From Chryseobacterium sp. SNU WT5 (GTDB lineage Bacteria; Bacteroidota; Bacteroidia; Flavobacteriales; Weeksellaceae): a DNA stretch of 64,000 nucleotides. Location of the stretch: contig NZ_CP041687.1 of assembly GCF_007362475.1 (NCBI RefSeq), forward strand, positions 124,001 through 188,000, in the 5' to 3' direction. How positions within the stretch are numbered: position 1 is the first letter of the stretch; each line of letters begins with the position of its first letter. A program made the translations under genes and the position numbers. The notes under the pieces were generated by a model. It was not told where the DNA came from. It did no database searches and saw nothing but the letters and a program-made list of their open reading frames with translations. Positions 1-9,226 of this stretch are shown here, piece after piece.

Positions 1-282
1 ACACAAAGCTTGAAAAAGAGGATCAGAAATATCTACTTGCAAAATCATTCTTCTGATATTAAAATCACTCAAAAGATGTTAGATGGCGCTTTAAAGGACG
101 CTTCCTCAAAACTGACAGACAATTATCTTAATCAAATTCAGGATTTTATATTTGATGTCTCCGTGAATAATTACGATGATTTCCCACAAAGAATAGAAGC
201 ACTTAAAAAGGAATTGCTGCATTATAAAGTTGTTGACTTACCAAATAATCCGATCGGCTTTAGTCACAATGAAGACATTTAA
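1..282 (+). CDS. 3' end of an unrecognised protein (partial)
   Basis: The reading frame is open from the first base of the window, so the gene almost certainly begins upstream. The TTG at position 10 is only an internal codon. The visible 94 residues are hydrophilic, rich in Asp, Asn and Lys, probably helical, and end in GFSHNEDI. There is no signal peptide, membrane segment or motif I recognise. The stop codon is followed within a few bases by a strong intrinsic terminator, so this is the last gene of its transcript. No function can be proposed from the fragment. Confidence 0.6.
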   Translation, partial: TQSLKKRIRNIYLQNHSSDIKITQKMLDGALKDASSKLTDNYLNQIQDFIFDVSVNNYDDFPQRIEALKKELLHYKVVDLPNNPIGFSHNEDI

Positions 283-287
283 CCAAT

Positions 288-325
288 AAAAATAACCCAT
301 GTAAACAGTGGGTTATTTTTATTTT
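288..325 (+). terminator. Rho-independent terminator
   Basis: A perfect 12-bp stem (288-299 with 309-320, core AATAACCCA/TGGGTTATT) encloses a 9-base loop and is followed by a T-rich run. The arms are A-rich on one side and T-rich on the other, so it could also serve the opposing gene whose stop is at 385. Confidence 0.85.
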
Positions 326-384
326 TACGGATCTCCGACTAGCATCTTTCACTAGTTAAGTTCCTCTTTTAACGGCACTTTGTT

Positions 385-858
385 CTAAGATTCTTTTGAT
401 CTTGAAACTCCAATTTCATATACATTTGCTTGTTTCAGGTATTTCGAACGTTCTCTCGAAGTCACCGATTCAAATTCATTATTTTTAAGGACAATAATAG
501 GATCTTCTGCGATTTCAACCTCTCCGTTTGAAAAATATTTCTCTTCTGGGCTTTCACCATCTAAATCGGATTTAGTTTCTTGCAAATGATCAGCATATTC
601 GCGAAACTCCGGATCTGCAGAATGAATAAATTTATATTCCGGTCCAGCTTCCACGAAAAAATGAAGTTTCCTGTTGACCAGACCAGCTTCATTTGTAAGT
701 ACGGGATTATCGTTTCCATCCTTAAATGCGACTTCAACCAATGTCCCTAAATTTTGTGCAGCATAATTTTGAGCATCTTCAAAGGTTGGGAAGCCTGTCA
801 TTATATCTTGGTCATTCATCTGGTATTTTGTCAATTTTTCTTTATCAAAGGTTTCCAT
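385..858 (-). CDS. hypothetical acidic cytoplasmic protein, 157 aa
   Basis: An intact frame with an ATG start encodes a soluble, strongly acidic protein without signal peptide or membrane segment. The N-terminal half has a plausible alpha/beta pattern (FEDAQNYAAQNLGTLVEVAFKD). The middle is rich in Glu and Asp, and the C-terminus is basic (SRERSKYLKQ). I do not recognise the family. It faces the neighbouring gene tail-to-tail across a strong terminator and is divergent from the dipeptidyl peptidase gene. Nothing in the context hints at a role. Confidence 0.75.
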   Translation of the reverse strand: METFDKEKLTKYQMNDQDIMTGFPTFEDAQNYAAQNLGTLVEVAFKDGNDNPVLTNEAGLVNRKLHFFVEAGPEYKFIHSADPEFREYADHLQETKSDLDGESPEEKYFSNGEVEIAEDPIIVLKNNEFESVTSRERSKYLKQANVYEIGVSRSKES

Positions 859-955
859 AATTTATTAAATTTTAGTTATTTGTATTATAGAATATCAATA
901 ACATTGCCACAGAATTAAGTATTAATAAAGTTTAACGGTATTTTAAGAAAATACC

Positions 956-963
956 TATCTTTG
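956..963 (+). promoter_or_regulatory. Bacteroidota -7 promoter element
   Basis: TATCTTTG matches TAnnTTTG, the -7 consensus of the Bacteroidota primary sigma factor. It lies 20 bases before the dipeptidyl peptidase start. No clear TTG -33 element was found at the expected distance. Confidence 0.55.
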
Positions 964-983
964 AATTCTTATCAAATTATATT

Positions 984-3110
984 ATGAAAAAACTATTCGT
1001 ATCGATTTCTATTTTAACTTCTGTAGCATTATTCTCGCAGGAAATCACTTTAGACAAAATCTATTCGGGATACTATCGTGGTAAAGGAATTTCCGGAATT
1101 TCTTCCCTTAAAAATGGAGAGAATTATGCAGTGATCGAAGCAGGCGGAATTGCAAAATACTCTTATAAAACTACTCAAAAAGAAGGCAATCTCGTAGACG
1201 GAAGATATCAGTCTTATAATTTCAATCAGGACGAGTCTAAGATTCTTTTGCTCAAGGAAAGTGAACCAATCTACCGTCATTCTTTTCTAGGTAAATTTGA
1301 TGTAAAAGAGATGGCTTCAGGAAAAGTTATCAATCTAAATAATGCAAATTTTGTTCAAGAACCAACCTTCTCACCCGACGGAAATAAAATTGCATTTATC
1401 GCAGATAACAATTTGTTTTATCAGGATTTAAAGTCTGGAAAAATTACGCAAATCACCTTTGATGGTAAGAAAAACTCAATCTTAAATGGGCTTGCAGACT
1501 GGGTGTATGAAGAAGAATTCGGCCACGCAAAACTATATGAGTGGACGCAAAATTCCGATGCTATTGTTTTTGTTAAGTCTAATGAATCTGAAGTACCAGA
1601 GATGATGATTCCAATTTATGGCAAACAACTCTACCCTTCCGAAATGCGCTTTAAATATCCAAAAGCAGGTGAAAAAAACTCAGTTGTTTCAGCTCAACTT
1701 TACCGTTTAGATAACGCTAAAACAATTGCTCTAAATCTAAGTAATTTTAAAAACTACTACATTCCTGATGTTTATAAAACTGCAAAAGCAGACGAAATTA
1801 TTTTGATCACTTCTGAACGATTACAGAACGCTTCTGATATTTTAAAAGTAAATACCAAAAATGGATCGATTACGAAATTATTTACGGAATCGGATAAAAG
1901 ATGGATTGATACCGATAATGTTACTTTAGAATTTTTAGCGGACAACTCTTTTATATGGGGAGCAGAACGAGATGGAAACAGACATTTGTATTGGTACGAC
2001 CAAAATGGAAAATTAAAAAAACAAATCACCAAAGGAAACTGGGAAGTAACCAATTACTATGGTTATAATCCTAAAACAAAAGAAGTTCTGGTACAAACTA
2101 CTCAACAAGGAAGCATTAATAGAGTAGTTTCTAAGGTGAATATTGAAAATGGTAAAGTAACTGTGATCTCAAATACAACCGGAACGAACAGTGCTAATTT
2201 TAGTAATAATTATAACTATTTCATTGAAACTTCTTCTTCAGCGGCAAAACCTTATACCTTCGTTTTGAAAGATGGAAACGGTAAAACGCTCAAAGAACTT
2301 CAAAATAATGAAGAACAATTAAAAAAACTGGAAGCGGATAATATGGTGAAGAAAGAATTTATCACTATTCCAAATGAGGTTGGCGATCAAATGAATGCTT
2401 GGGTAATGAAACCCAAAGATTTCGATCCAAATAAAAAATATCCATTATTTATGTTTCAGTATTCTGGTCCTGGATCGCAGCAAGTGGCTAATTCTTGGGA
2501 TCAAGGAAACGGTTTATGGTTCAATCATATAGTACAACAGGGATATATCGTAGCTTGTGTTGATGGTCGCGGAACAGGTTACAAAGGAACAGACTATAAA
2601 AAAGTAACTTATCTAAATTTAGGCAAGTATGAAATAGAAGACCAAATTGCAGCAGCAAAATGGTTTGGTAAACAGTCTTATATTAACAAAGACAGAATCG
2701 GAATTTTCGGATGGAGTTTTGGCGGTTATATGGCAAGTTTGGCGCTGACAAAAGGAGCGGATGTTTTCAAAACTGGAATAGCAGTCGCACCAGTAACCAA
2801 TTGGAGATATTACGATTCGGTATATACTGAGCGATTCATGAGAACACCTCAAGAAAACCCAGCAGGATATGATGATAATTCGCCAACGAGTTACGCACAA
2901 TTGTTAAAAGGTAAATTTCTCTTAATTCACGGAACGGCAGATGACAACGTACATTTCCAGAATTCGATGGAATTTTCAGAAGCATTAATTCAAAACAAAA
3001 AACAGTTTGAATTCATGGCGTATCCAGATAAAAATCACGGTATTTACGGAGGGCAAACAAGACCTCAACTTTACCAGAAAATGACCGATTTTATTCTGAA
3101 CAATCTGTAG
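984..3110 (+). CDS. Dipeptidyl peptidase IV-type serine peptidase (S9B)
   Basis: The protein (708 aa) releases N-terminal X-Pro or X-Ala dipeptides in the periplasm or at the cell surface. A cleavable signal peptide occupies residues 1-19 (ending LFSQ). A beta-propeller domain follows to about residue 460, then the alpha/beta-hydrolase domain. The double-Glu motif that binds the substrate amino terminus is present (DWVYEEEFG). The catalytic triad is visible: Ser578 in GWSFGGY, Asp653 in HGTADDNVHF and His685 in DKNHGIYGG, spaced as in human DPP4. Length is normal for the bacterial family. Three peptide transporters lie a few kilobases downstream and could import the released dipeptides. That functional link is an inference. 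Confidence 0.95.
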   Translation: MKKLFVSISILTSVALFSQEITLDKIYSGYYRGKGISGISSLKNGENYAVIEAGGIAKYSYKTTQKEGNLVDGRYQSYNFNQDESKILLLKESEPIYRHSFLGKFDVKEMASGKVINLNNANFVQEPTFSPDGNKIAFIADNNLFYQDLKSGKITQITFDGKKNSILNGLADWVYEEEFGHAKLYEWTQNSDAIVFVKSNESEVPEMMIPIYGKQLYPSEMRFKYPKAGEKNSVVSAQLYRLDNAKTIALNLSNFKNYYIPDVYKTAKADEIILITSERLQNASDILKVNTKNGSITKLFTESDKRWIDTDNVTLEFLADNSFIWGAERDGNRHLYWYDQNGKLKKQITKGNWEVTNYYGYNPKTKEVLVQTTQQGSINRVVSKVNIENGKVTVISNTTGTNSANFSNNYNYFIETSSSAAKPYTFVLKDGNGKTLKELQNNEEQLKKLEADNMVKKEFITIPNEVGDQMNAWVMKPKDFDPNKKYPLFMFQYSGPGSQQVANSWDQGNGLWFNHIVQQGYIVACVDGRGTGYKGTDYKKVTYLNLGKYEIEDQIAAAKWFGKQSYINKDRIGIFGWSFGGYMASLALTKGADVFKTGIAVAPVTNWRYYDSVYTERFMRTPQENPAGYDDNSPTSYAQLLKGKFLLIHGTADDNVHFQNSMEFSEALIQNKKQFEFMAYPDKNHGIYGGQTRPQLYQKMTDFILNNL

Positions 3111-3146
3111 AAATAAAATTAAGAGTATTGAAATAATGAAATACAT

Positions 3147-3180
3147 AGCCACCCAAAATTCTGGGTGGTTATTTTTATTT
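3147..3180 (+). terminator. Rho-independent terminator
   Basis: A 9-bp GC-containing stem (3147-3155 with 3162-3170, CCACCCA/TGGGTGG core, one G-U pair) is followed by ATTTTTATTT. It closes the dipeptidyl peptidase transcript. Confidence 0.8.
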
Positions 3181-3252
3181 TACAATTTCCCCTTTTCATC
3201 TCGATTTTTCCTTGATTGATTGATATTTAATTAAAACAGAAATGAACTAAGC

Positions 3253-3260
3253 TACATTTG
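3253..3260 (+). promoter_or_regulatory. Bacteroidota -7 promoter element
   Basis: TACATTTG matches TAnnTTTG and lies 31 bases before the ATG at 3292, directly after the preceding terminator. This marks an independent transcript for the next gene. Confidence 0.5.
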
Positions 3261-3291
3261 TATCATCATTAATAAACAAATAAATTATATT

Positions 3292-4023
3292 ATGAAAACA
3301 ACTGTTAAAATGCCTTTTGGAATAATCCTTTTGTTCACCGCATTCACTCTTTTTACGCTTCTAAATTCATTCAGATTAGAGAAAAAGATTGAAAATTTCG
3401 ATGAAATCAATGTGAAAAGAATTAACATCATCGAAAAAGATGGTACGATCAGAATGGTAATAGCAAACAAGGAACTTCAACATTCTGGAAGAATGGATGG
3501 TAAAGATTGGGAAAAACGGGAAAGACAGGCGGGGATGATTTTTTTCAACGATTTAGGTGATGAGTGCGGGGGATTAATTTATGCAGCAAAGAAAAATTCT
3601 GATGGAAGTGTAAATAGCGGAATGTCAATCACTATGGATCGATACCGAGATGATCAGGTACTTCAGATATTGAATGATGAATCAATCAAAGGCGACAAAA
3701 TCATGTCACAGCGAGGTTTTTTCGTCAATGATTATAAAAGTTTGGAAGGAATTGATGCACGAAATAAAGCTTATAAAGACGCAGAAAAAATTACTGATGA
3801 AAAATTGAGAAATGAAAAGCTTCGTGAAATTTCAAAAAATCACGGAAGTAGTAATCTGCTGTTTTTAGGCAAAACCAAAGGTAATTCTCAAGGATTATTT
3901 ATAGCCGATCAAAATGGACAACCAAAATTGATGATTTATGTAGATGATAAAGGACAACCAAAAATTCAGACTTTCGATGAAAAAGGTGAAATTAAAGATT
4001 TTCTATTGACAGGGAACAAATAA
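3292..4023 (+). CDS. hypothetical protein with N-terminal membrane anchor, 243 aa
   Basis: A single hydrophobic segment at residues about 8-27 (FGIILLFTAFTLFTLLNSF) is followed by a hydrophilic domain that should face the periplasm. This domain contains recurrent beta-type motifs with D-x-N-G or D-x-K-G turns (IIEKDGTIRM, IADQNGQPKLMIYVDDKGQP, FDEKGEI), suggesting a blade- or hairpin-rich fold. A helical linker rich in Lys and Glu lies at about residues 160-190. I recall similar proteins of unknown function in flavobacteria but cannot name a domain. It has its own promoter and terminator, so it is monocistronic. Confidence 0.75.
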   Translation: MKTTVKMPFGIILLFTAFTLFTLLNSFRLEKKIENFDEINVKRINIIEKDGTIRMVIANKELQHSGRMDGKDWEKRERQAGMIFFNDLGDECGGLIYAAKKNSDGSVNSGMSITMDRYRDDQVLQILNDESIKGDKIMSQRGFFVNDYKSLEGIDARNKAYKDAEKITDEKLRNEKLREISKNHGSSNLLFLGKTKGNSQGLFIADQNGQPKLMIYVDDKGQPKIQTFDEKGEIKDFLLTGNK

Positions 4024-4033
4024 AGTATTAGTT

Positions 4034-4067
4034 TGGGTATTTTCTTTCGGGAAATATACCCATTTTT
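4034..4067 (+). terminator. Rho-independent terminator
   Basis: The stem TGGGTAT (4034-4040) pairs with ATACCCA (4056-4062). It continues, after a one-base bulge, with TTTC/GAAA around a short loop, and a T run follows at 4063-4067. The sensor kinase start lies 13 bases further on, so read-through or a promoter within the hairpin region is possible. Confidence 0.7.
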
Positions 4068-4079
4068 GATCTACTAATT

Positions 4080-5090
4080 ATGAGTACAAAAAAATTGTTC
4101 CTGAATATTTTCTTCGTTCTGGTTTTCATCGTATTAATAAATACGATTCAAACGTACGTTTTACATATTACAAGAAGATTTGGTGACATTGATTTTTTCA
4201 AAATACCAACTCATATTTTTGGAATCTTTGCCTGCATCATCTCTCTCCTGAGCACCATTTTAGCTTGGAAAGTAACGTTGAAAATTCATGTAGGACAAAT
4301 TTCTAAAATTCTTGCAGCATTCGTTACATCCGTCTTAATTTACGCAGTGCTTGGCAGTCTTTTCTACATTGCAGAGCGGTACATATTTTACGGGATAGGT
4401 ACTACATTTAATATGCTTGTAGGTAATTTTGTCTTTACCACTGTGATCTATCACTTATACGTAAGTGGTCTGTCTTTATCATTCTTTTATTTTAAAGAAA
4501 GCTCAGAAACAGCTGCTAACCTTAAAAATACAGAAAAAGAAAAGGACATCCTACAATATAAAATCTTACAAAAGAATTTGGAACCGCATTTTCTTTTCAA
4601 TAATCTGAGTGTGCTTTCTGGCTTAGTGAAAAAAAGGCCTCTTGAAGTTGAGTCTTTTGTTGATGACTTTTCAGACGTATATCGATATTACCTTGAACAT
4701 AATGAAAAGCAATTAGTAAGTCTTGTTGAAGAACTTCATTTTCTGAGAAAATATATCTCTTTAATGAAAAAGCGATTTAAAACTGGATATTCTTTTCATA
4801 TCGATATAGTAGACGAAAGTGGTTATATATTGCCTTGTGCTTTGCAGTTGTGTGTAGAGAATGCGATTAAACATAACCGAGGTTCTGAAGAAAATCCCTT
4901 ACAAATTTCTGTAAAAAGAAGCGAGAATATGATCAGTATTATTAATGATTTCAAACCTGTAGATTTCACTTCGGGCTCGGGACTCGGGAATCAGTTTCTT
5001 CAAAAAAGTTATCAGCTCAATTTTGCAAAAAATATAAATTTTGTTCAGACAAATAGTCATTATACCGTTGAAATACCTCTACTTTTATGA
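4080..5090 (+). CDS. Sensor histidine kinase, LytS/YpdA class (His_kinase family)
   Basis: The 336-aa protein carries about four membrane helices in its first 140 residues, a short coiled linker and a cytoplasmic kinase core. The phospho-acceptor motif is EPHFLFNNL with His170, characteristic of the PF06580 class. The N-box is CVENAIKHN with Asn261, followed by an ATPase tail containing the GSGLGN glycine motif. The ligand is unknown because the sensor is purely transmembrane. The stop overlaps the response-regulator start by ATGA, so the two are translationally coupled. In this class the kinase usually phosphorylates the adjacent LytTR regulator. Confidence 0.92.
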   Translation: MSTKKLFLNIFFVLVFIVLINTIQTYVLHITRRFGDIDFFKIPTHIFGIFACIISLLSTILAWKVTLKIHVGQISKILAAFVTSVLIYAVLGSLFYIAERYIFYGIGTTFNMLVGNFVFTTVIYHLYVSGLSLSFFYFKESSETAANLKNTEKEKDILQYKILQKNLEPHFLFNNLSVLSGLVKKRPLEVESFVDDFSDVYRYYLEHNEKQLVSLVEELHFLRKYISLMKKRFKTGYSFHIDIVDESGYILPCALQLCVENAIKHNRGSEENPLQISVKRSENMISIINDFKPVDFTSGSGLGNQFLQKSYQLNFAKNINFVQTNSHYTVEIPLLL

Positions 5091-5836
5091 AAGTTTTAAT
5101 TATTGAAGATGAAGATCTGAACGCAGAAATCATTACTGAACATCTAAAACAATACGATACAGATATTGACATTGTAGCCCATTTAAAAAGCAAAGAAAAA
5201 ACGCGTAAGTGGCTTCTACAAAATGGACAAGTGGATTTGGTGTTCAGTGACATTGAGCTTTTGGATGGCAACGTATTTTCGATGCTTAAAGATAACCTGA
5301 TCACCTCTCCTATTATTTTTACGACCGCATATAATAACTTCTATCAGGATGCTTTTGATGTGAACGGAATCGCCTACCTTTTAAAACCTATCAGTTTCGA
5401 TCGTTTTTCAAAAGCAATGAACAAATTTGAGAATTTAGGACCGGCTGGAAAAAAAACTGATTGGCAGGAAATTTCTAATTTGCTTCATCAAAAAACAAAA
5501 CAATATAAAGAAAGAATCATCATTAAAACCGCAACGGAAATTCAGATTCTTAATATCGAGAAAACAGCGGCAATTCTTTCTAATTCTGGAAAATTAACTG
5601 CCGTTGATGATCTGGGGAAACAGCATGAATTTCGATACAAGCTTTCAGAATTGGCCGAAGAACTAAATCCAAAAACCTTTTTTCAAATTAACCGCGGGGA
5701 GCTTGTAAATATTAACTTTATCGAGAAAATAGAACCATACTTTGGTGATCGTCTTTCCATTAAAATAAAAAATTTAAAAATAAATTTAATTACTAGCGCC
5801 ACTGCTACTCCCGATTTTAGGAAGTGGTTAGAATAA
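5087..5836 (+). CDS. LytTR-family response regulator
   Basis: This 249-aa protein is the partner of the preceding kinase. A receiver domain spans residues 1-120, with the acidic pocket at Glu7/Asp8, the phospho-acceptor Asp55 (LVFSDIELLDG), a switch Thr near 79 and Lys100 in YLLKPIS. A LytTR DNA-binding domain covers about 135-245 (INRGELVNINFIEKIEPYF). LytTR regulators bind pairs of short direct repeats. Which genes it controls cannot be read here, but the next genes encode a DUF819 transporter and peptide transporters. The start overlaps the kinase stop by four bases. Confidence 0.93.
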   Translation: MKVLIIEDEDLNAEIITEHLKQYDTDIDIVAHLKSKEKTRKWLLQNGQVDLVFSDIELLDGNVFSMLKDNLITSPIIFTTAYNNFYQDAFDVNGIAYLLKPISFDRFSKAMNKFENLGPAGKKTDWQEISNLLHQKTKQYKERIIIKTATEIQILNIEKTAAILSNSGKLTAVDDLGKQHEFRYKLSELAEELNPKTFFQINRGELVNINFIEKIEPYFGDRLSIKIKNLKINLITSATATPDFRKWLE

Positions 5837-6029
5837 TTATCTATTGACCCTGGTGTTTTAGGAAATAGTGAATGACCACCTAAAAATCTTAATTAATAGA
5901 AAATCAAAAGAACTGCGGAATATAAAAACAAACATTACCGCAACCCCTAATTTCATCGCGGACCATTTTCAAAAAGATAAAATCCAGTTTCAAATTATTT
6001 TTTATCCGAGCGGATTAAGACAAAAAGTT

Positions 6030-6037
6030 TATATTTG
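6030..6037 (+). promoter_or_regulatory. Bacteroidota -7 promoter element
   Basis: TATATTTG lies 23 bases before the ATG of the DUF819 gene, within a 224-base intergenic stretch that otherwise holds only a weak imperfect hairpin (TTTTAGG 5856-5862 with CCTAAAA 5879-5885). Confidence 0.55.
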
Positions 6038-6060
6038 TTTTTATATTTATAAATATTCAA

Positions 6061-7344
6061 ATGCAAGAAGCCCTAATATCGCCTTTTTTCACCAATAATG
6101 TTATTGTTTTAGGAATTTTGGCGCTGTCTTTAGCAGCCATTTTTTATACGTCTTCATTGAATAGTTGGAAGAAATTCTACACGATCTTTCCGGCTTTGCT
6201 TCTTTGTTATATGATTCCTGCGGTCTTAAATACCACGAATATTATTTCGAGTGAGACTAAGGAATATGAAGAATTATACTACGTTGCAACCCGTTATCTG
6301 TTACCATCTTCCCTACTTTTACTTTGTATCGGCATCGATTTGCAAGGCCTTGTCAATTTAGGTTGGAAACCAATCGTAATGTTCTTAGCAGGTACTTTTG
6401 GAGTTGTAATTGGTGGTCCTATCGCTTTATTAATTTTTAGTCAGATTCATCCTGAAACTGTATCAGGAATGGGTAATCAGGAAGCTTGGCGTGGCTTGTC
6501 AACCATTGCAGGAAGCTGGATTGGTGGAGGGGCAAACCAGACTGCAATGTTAGAAATTTTTGGTTTCGACAAAACCTTGTATGGCGGAATGATCTTAGTG
6601 GATATTGTAGTTGCTAATATATGGATGGCTATCCTACTCTTTCTCATCAGTAAAAATGATAAAATCAACCTTTGGTTAAAGGCAGATAATTCTTCCATTC
6701 AAAATTTAATTGATCGAGTTGAAAACTATTCTTTAAGTGTACAAAAGCAGCCCACTTTAAAAGATTACATGCTGATGTTTGGGATCACCTTCGGTGGACT
6801 GGCCATTTCTTACTATTTCGCGGAACTTGTTGCCAATACCTTATCAAAAATACCTGCTTTCAGCGATCCACAATCATTTTTTAATTCCTTTACTTCCAGT
6901 TTTCTCTGGCTCATCTTATTTTCTACAGTAATTGGAGTGATTGCTTCTACAACAAAATTAAGAAGTTTAGAAGGAGCTGGAGCGAGTAAAATAGGTAGTG
7001 TTTTCATTTATATTCTAGTCGCTGTAATTGGAATGCGCATGGACATTTTGCAAATTTTCGAAAATCCATTCCTTATCATTTTAGGAATAGTTTGGATGAT
7101 TGTTCATGTTATCATCCTTTTTGGTGTTGCAAGATTAATTAAAGCACCATTCTTCTTTATAGCGGTTGGAAGTAAAGCCAATATTGGCGGAGCGGCTTCT
7201 GCTCCTGTTGTTGCGGGTGCATTTAATCCTAGTTTGGCACCGGTTGGCGCCTTATTAGCAATTTTGGGATACATTATTGGAACTGTAGCGGCATTATTTT
7301 CTGCGCTAATTATGGAGTGGATCACTATAAACTTCATTCTATAA
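6061..7344 (+). CDS. DUF819 family membrane protein (putative transporter)
   Basis: The 427-aa protein is almost entirely hydrophobic, with about eleven membrane helices. It matches my recollection of the DUF819 (PF05684, YjcL) family by its glycine-rich conserved segments: GSWIGGGANQTAM near residue 155 and ANIGGAASAPVVAGAF near residue 378, together with CIGIDLQGL. DUF819 resembles sodium-dependent or carboxylate-type transporters in having two inverted repeats, but no substrate is established. Its proximity to peptidase and peptide-transporter genes makes a nutrient role plausible but unproven. It has its own promoter. Confidence 0.88.
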   Translation: MQEALISPFFTNNVIVLGILALSLAAIFYTSSLNSWKKFYTIFPALLLCYMIPAVLNTTNIISSETKEYEELYYVATRYLLPSSLLLLCIGIDLQGLVNLGWKPIVMFLAGTFGVVIGGPIALLIFSQIHPETVSGMGNQEAWRGLSTIAGSWIGGGANQTAMLEIFGFDKTLYGGMILVDIVVANIWMAILLFLISKNDKINLWLKADNSSIQNLIDRVENYSLSVQKQPTLKDYMLMFGITFGGLAISYYFAELVANTLSKIPAFSDPQSFFNSFTSSFLWLILFSTVIGVIASTTKLRSLEGAGASKIGSVFIYILVAVIGMRMDILQIFENPFLIILGIVWMIVHVIILFGVARLIKAPFFFIAVGSKANIGGAASAPVVAGAFNPSLAPVGALLAILGYIIGTVAALFSALIMEWITINFIL

Positions 7345-7363
7345 CTATATTTTTTATACGAAA

Positions 7364-7393
7364 TTGTGACATATTCAAAAAAAACTATATTTG
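7364..7393 (+). promoter_or_regulatory. Promoter of the first peptide transporter (-33 TTG, -7 TATATTTG)
   Basis: TTG at 7364-7366 and TATATTTG at 7386-7393 are separated by 19 bases, a full match to the Bacteroidota two-part consensus. The 5' leader would be about 80 bases. The -7 region shares AAAAAAACTATATTTG exactly with the promoter of the next transporter. Confidence 0.7.
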
Positions 7394-7477
7394 TCCAGTT
7401 CATTAATTGAATATTGTTATTAAAAACAACCAAATAATCTCTTAATAAAGAATAAATAAGAAAAAAACCTATATAAA

Positions 7478-9076
7478 ATGGAAGTAAATCAAGATGAAAT
7501 TTTAGTAAAACATCTCGCAAAGGAAGGAATTGACAATAAAATGGTGATGGGACATCCAGCCTCGCTTTTTGTATTATTTTTTACAGAAATGTGGGAACGG
7601 TTCAGTTACTATGGAATGCGTGCCTTATTGACTATATTTTTAGTATCAAAATTAACTGAAGGTGGTTGGGAATGGACGAATGAAGATGCCCTTCAACTTT
7701 ACGGATGGTACACAGGATTAGTATATCTTACTCCATTATTGGGTGGGATTATAGCGGATAAGTTTACAGGTTACCGTAAAGCCATTCTCATCGGAGCTTT
7801 GGTCATGACCCTCGGGCATGCCGCGATGGCAATGGAAGGATTGTCTGCCACATTTTTCTATATAGGTTTAGCCTTGATGATTCTCGGAAACGGAATGTTT
7901 AAACCAAATATCTCATCAATGGTTGGTCAACTTTATCCTGACAGCAGTGCAAAGAAGGACTCAGGTTATACCATTTTTTACATGGGAATTAATGCAGGAG
8001 CTTTTTTAGGGATGATGCTTTGTGGATATATCGGTGAAAAAATCGGTTGGCATTTTGGTTTCGGACTCGCAGGAGTGTTCATGTTTTTTGGTTTATTACA
8101 GTTTTATTTTGCTCAAAAAATATTTGGAATTATTGGTACAAGTCCAGCTAAAAATGAAGAAGTTGCTGCTATTTTCGAAGAAGAAAATCAATTGTCAGAT
8201 GCAGAAGAAGTATCAAGCAGACCAGCAGTTATTCGTGATCGACTGATCGTGATCGGTATATTTATGGTGGCGAGTTTATTTTTCTTCTTTGCCTTCGAAC
8301 AGGCAGGTGGATCAATGTCTATCTTTGCAAAAGATTATACTCAAAGATCTCTTGATGGTAACGCAGGACTTATATTTAAATGGGTGGATACTTTTCTAAC
8401 CATATTCCCAATAGCGATTGTTACGTATGTTCTATATCTTCTTTCTAAGCAGATTGCGAAAAAATACCCATTAACAATTGTTTTCACCGGTCTTTCTTTT
8501 GTGATTATCTGGGGATTAGGAATTTGGAAGATTAATAGAGAGTTTAATCAAGATAATGCCGAAGTTGCAGCTTCATGGTTTCAAATTTTAAATTCGTTCT
8601 TTATTATTACAATGGCTACTTCATTCAGTAAATTCTGGGAAAAGAAGTGGAATCCCTCTGGTCCAGTGAAATTAGCCTTAGGTTTAATTTTAGTAGGATT
8701 TGGATTTGTATTCTTAGCTTATGGAAGTATGAGTATTCCCTTAGGAGCAAAAACGGCTTCTGTGAGTATGATTTGGTTAATTTTAGCTTACTTTTTCCAT
8801 ACTGCGGGTGAACTTTGTTTATCTCCAGTTGGTTTATCATATGTAAGTAAACTTTCACCGAAAAAATTCATCGGGTTACTCTTCGGTTTATGGTTTACTG
8901 CTTCTGCGATTGCCAACTTTATTGCTGGTCAAACTGGAGCAATGATTGATAAAATATCTGAAACGTACGGAATGTCGACATTCTTTATCTTTATTGGTGC
9001 AATCCCTGTATTTGCTGCGGTATTACTATTATTATTCAACAAGAAACTTGTTAAAATGATGCACGGTATTCATTAA
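7478..9076 (+). CDS. POT/PTR2-family proton-dependent oligopeptide transporter (copy 1)
   Basis: This 532-aa inner-membrane transporter of the major facilitator superfamily imports di- and tripeptides with protons. The family hallmark ExxERFxYYG is intact (EMWERFSYYG), and it should bind protons and the peptide carboxylate. The PTR2 signature around FYMGINAGAF and the late motif GELCLSPVGLSYVSKL are also present. About fourteen helices are predicted by eye, with a long cytoplasmic loop rich in Glu near residues 225-245. It is the first of three consecutive paralogues and is flanked by its own promoter and terminator. Confidence 0.95.
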   Translation: MEVNQDEILVKHLAKEGIDNKMVMGHPASLFVLFFTEMWERFSYYGMRALLTIFLVSKLTEGGWEWTNEDALQLYGWYTGLVYLTPLLGGIIADKFTGYRKAILIGALVMTLGHAAMAMEGLSATFFYIGLALMILGNGMFKPNISSMVGQLYPDSSAKKDSGYTIFYMGINAGAFLGMMLCGYIGEKIGWHFGFGLAGVFMFFGLLQFYFAQKIFGIIGTSPAKNEEVAAIFEEENQLSDAEEVSSRPAVIRDRLIVIGIFMVASLFFFFAFEQAGGSMSIFAKDYTQRSLDGNAGLIFKWVDTFLTIFPIAIVTYVLYLLSKQIAKKYPLTIVFTGLSFVIIWGLGIWKINREFNQDNAEVAASWFQILNSFFIITMATSFSKFWEKKWNPSGPVKLALGLILVGFGFVFLAYGSMSIPLGAKTASVSMIWLILAYFFHTAGELCLSPVGLSYVSKLSPKKFIGLLFGLWFTASAIANFIAGQTGAMIDKISETYGMSTFFIFIGAIPVFAAVLLLLFNKKLVKMMHGIH

Positions 9077-9117
9077 AAAATAAAACTGTCTTAACTGAAT
9101 AGCTAAAGATTTCATGT

Positions 9118-9147
9118 AACCACCGAATTAATCGGTGGTTTTTTTGA
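9118..9147 (+). terminator. Rho-independent terminator
   Basis: A 9-bp stem (9118-9126 with 9132-9140, ACCACCGA/TCGGTGGT core) with a five-base loop is followed by seven T. It ends the first transporter transcript. Confidence 0.85.
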
Positions 9148-9166
9148 TTAAAATTGCGAAATGCCT

Positions 9167-9195
9167 TTGTAAAAACTGAAAAAAAACTATATTTG
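9167..9195 (+). promoter_or_regulatory. Promoter of the second peptide transporter
   Basis: TTG at 9167-9169, an 18-base spacer and TATATTTG at 9188-9195 form a full Bacteroidota promoter 31 bases before the ATG. The segment from the poly-A to the -7 element is identical to that of the first transporter. Confidence 0.7.
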
Positions 9196-9226
9196 CGAAT
9201 CTTAACAAATATTTAACACTAAAAAA

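Noticed and set aside
5868..6098. 76-aa frame between the LytTR regulator and the DUF819 gene
   Set aside because: It overlaps the promoter and start of the DUF819 gene, has no recognisable domain and a composition like non-coding DNA.
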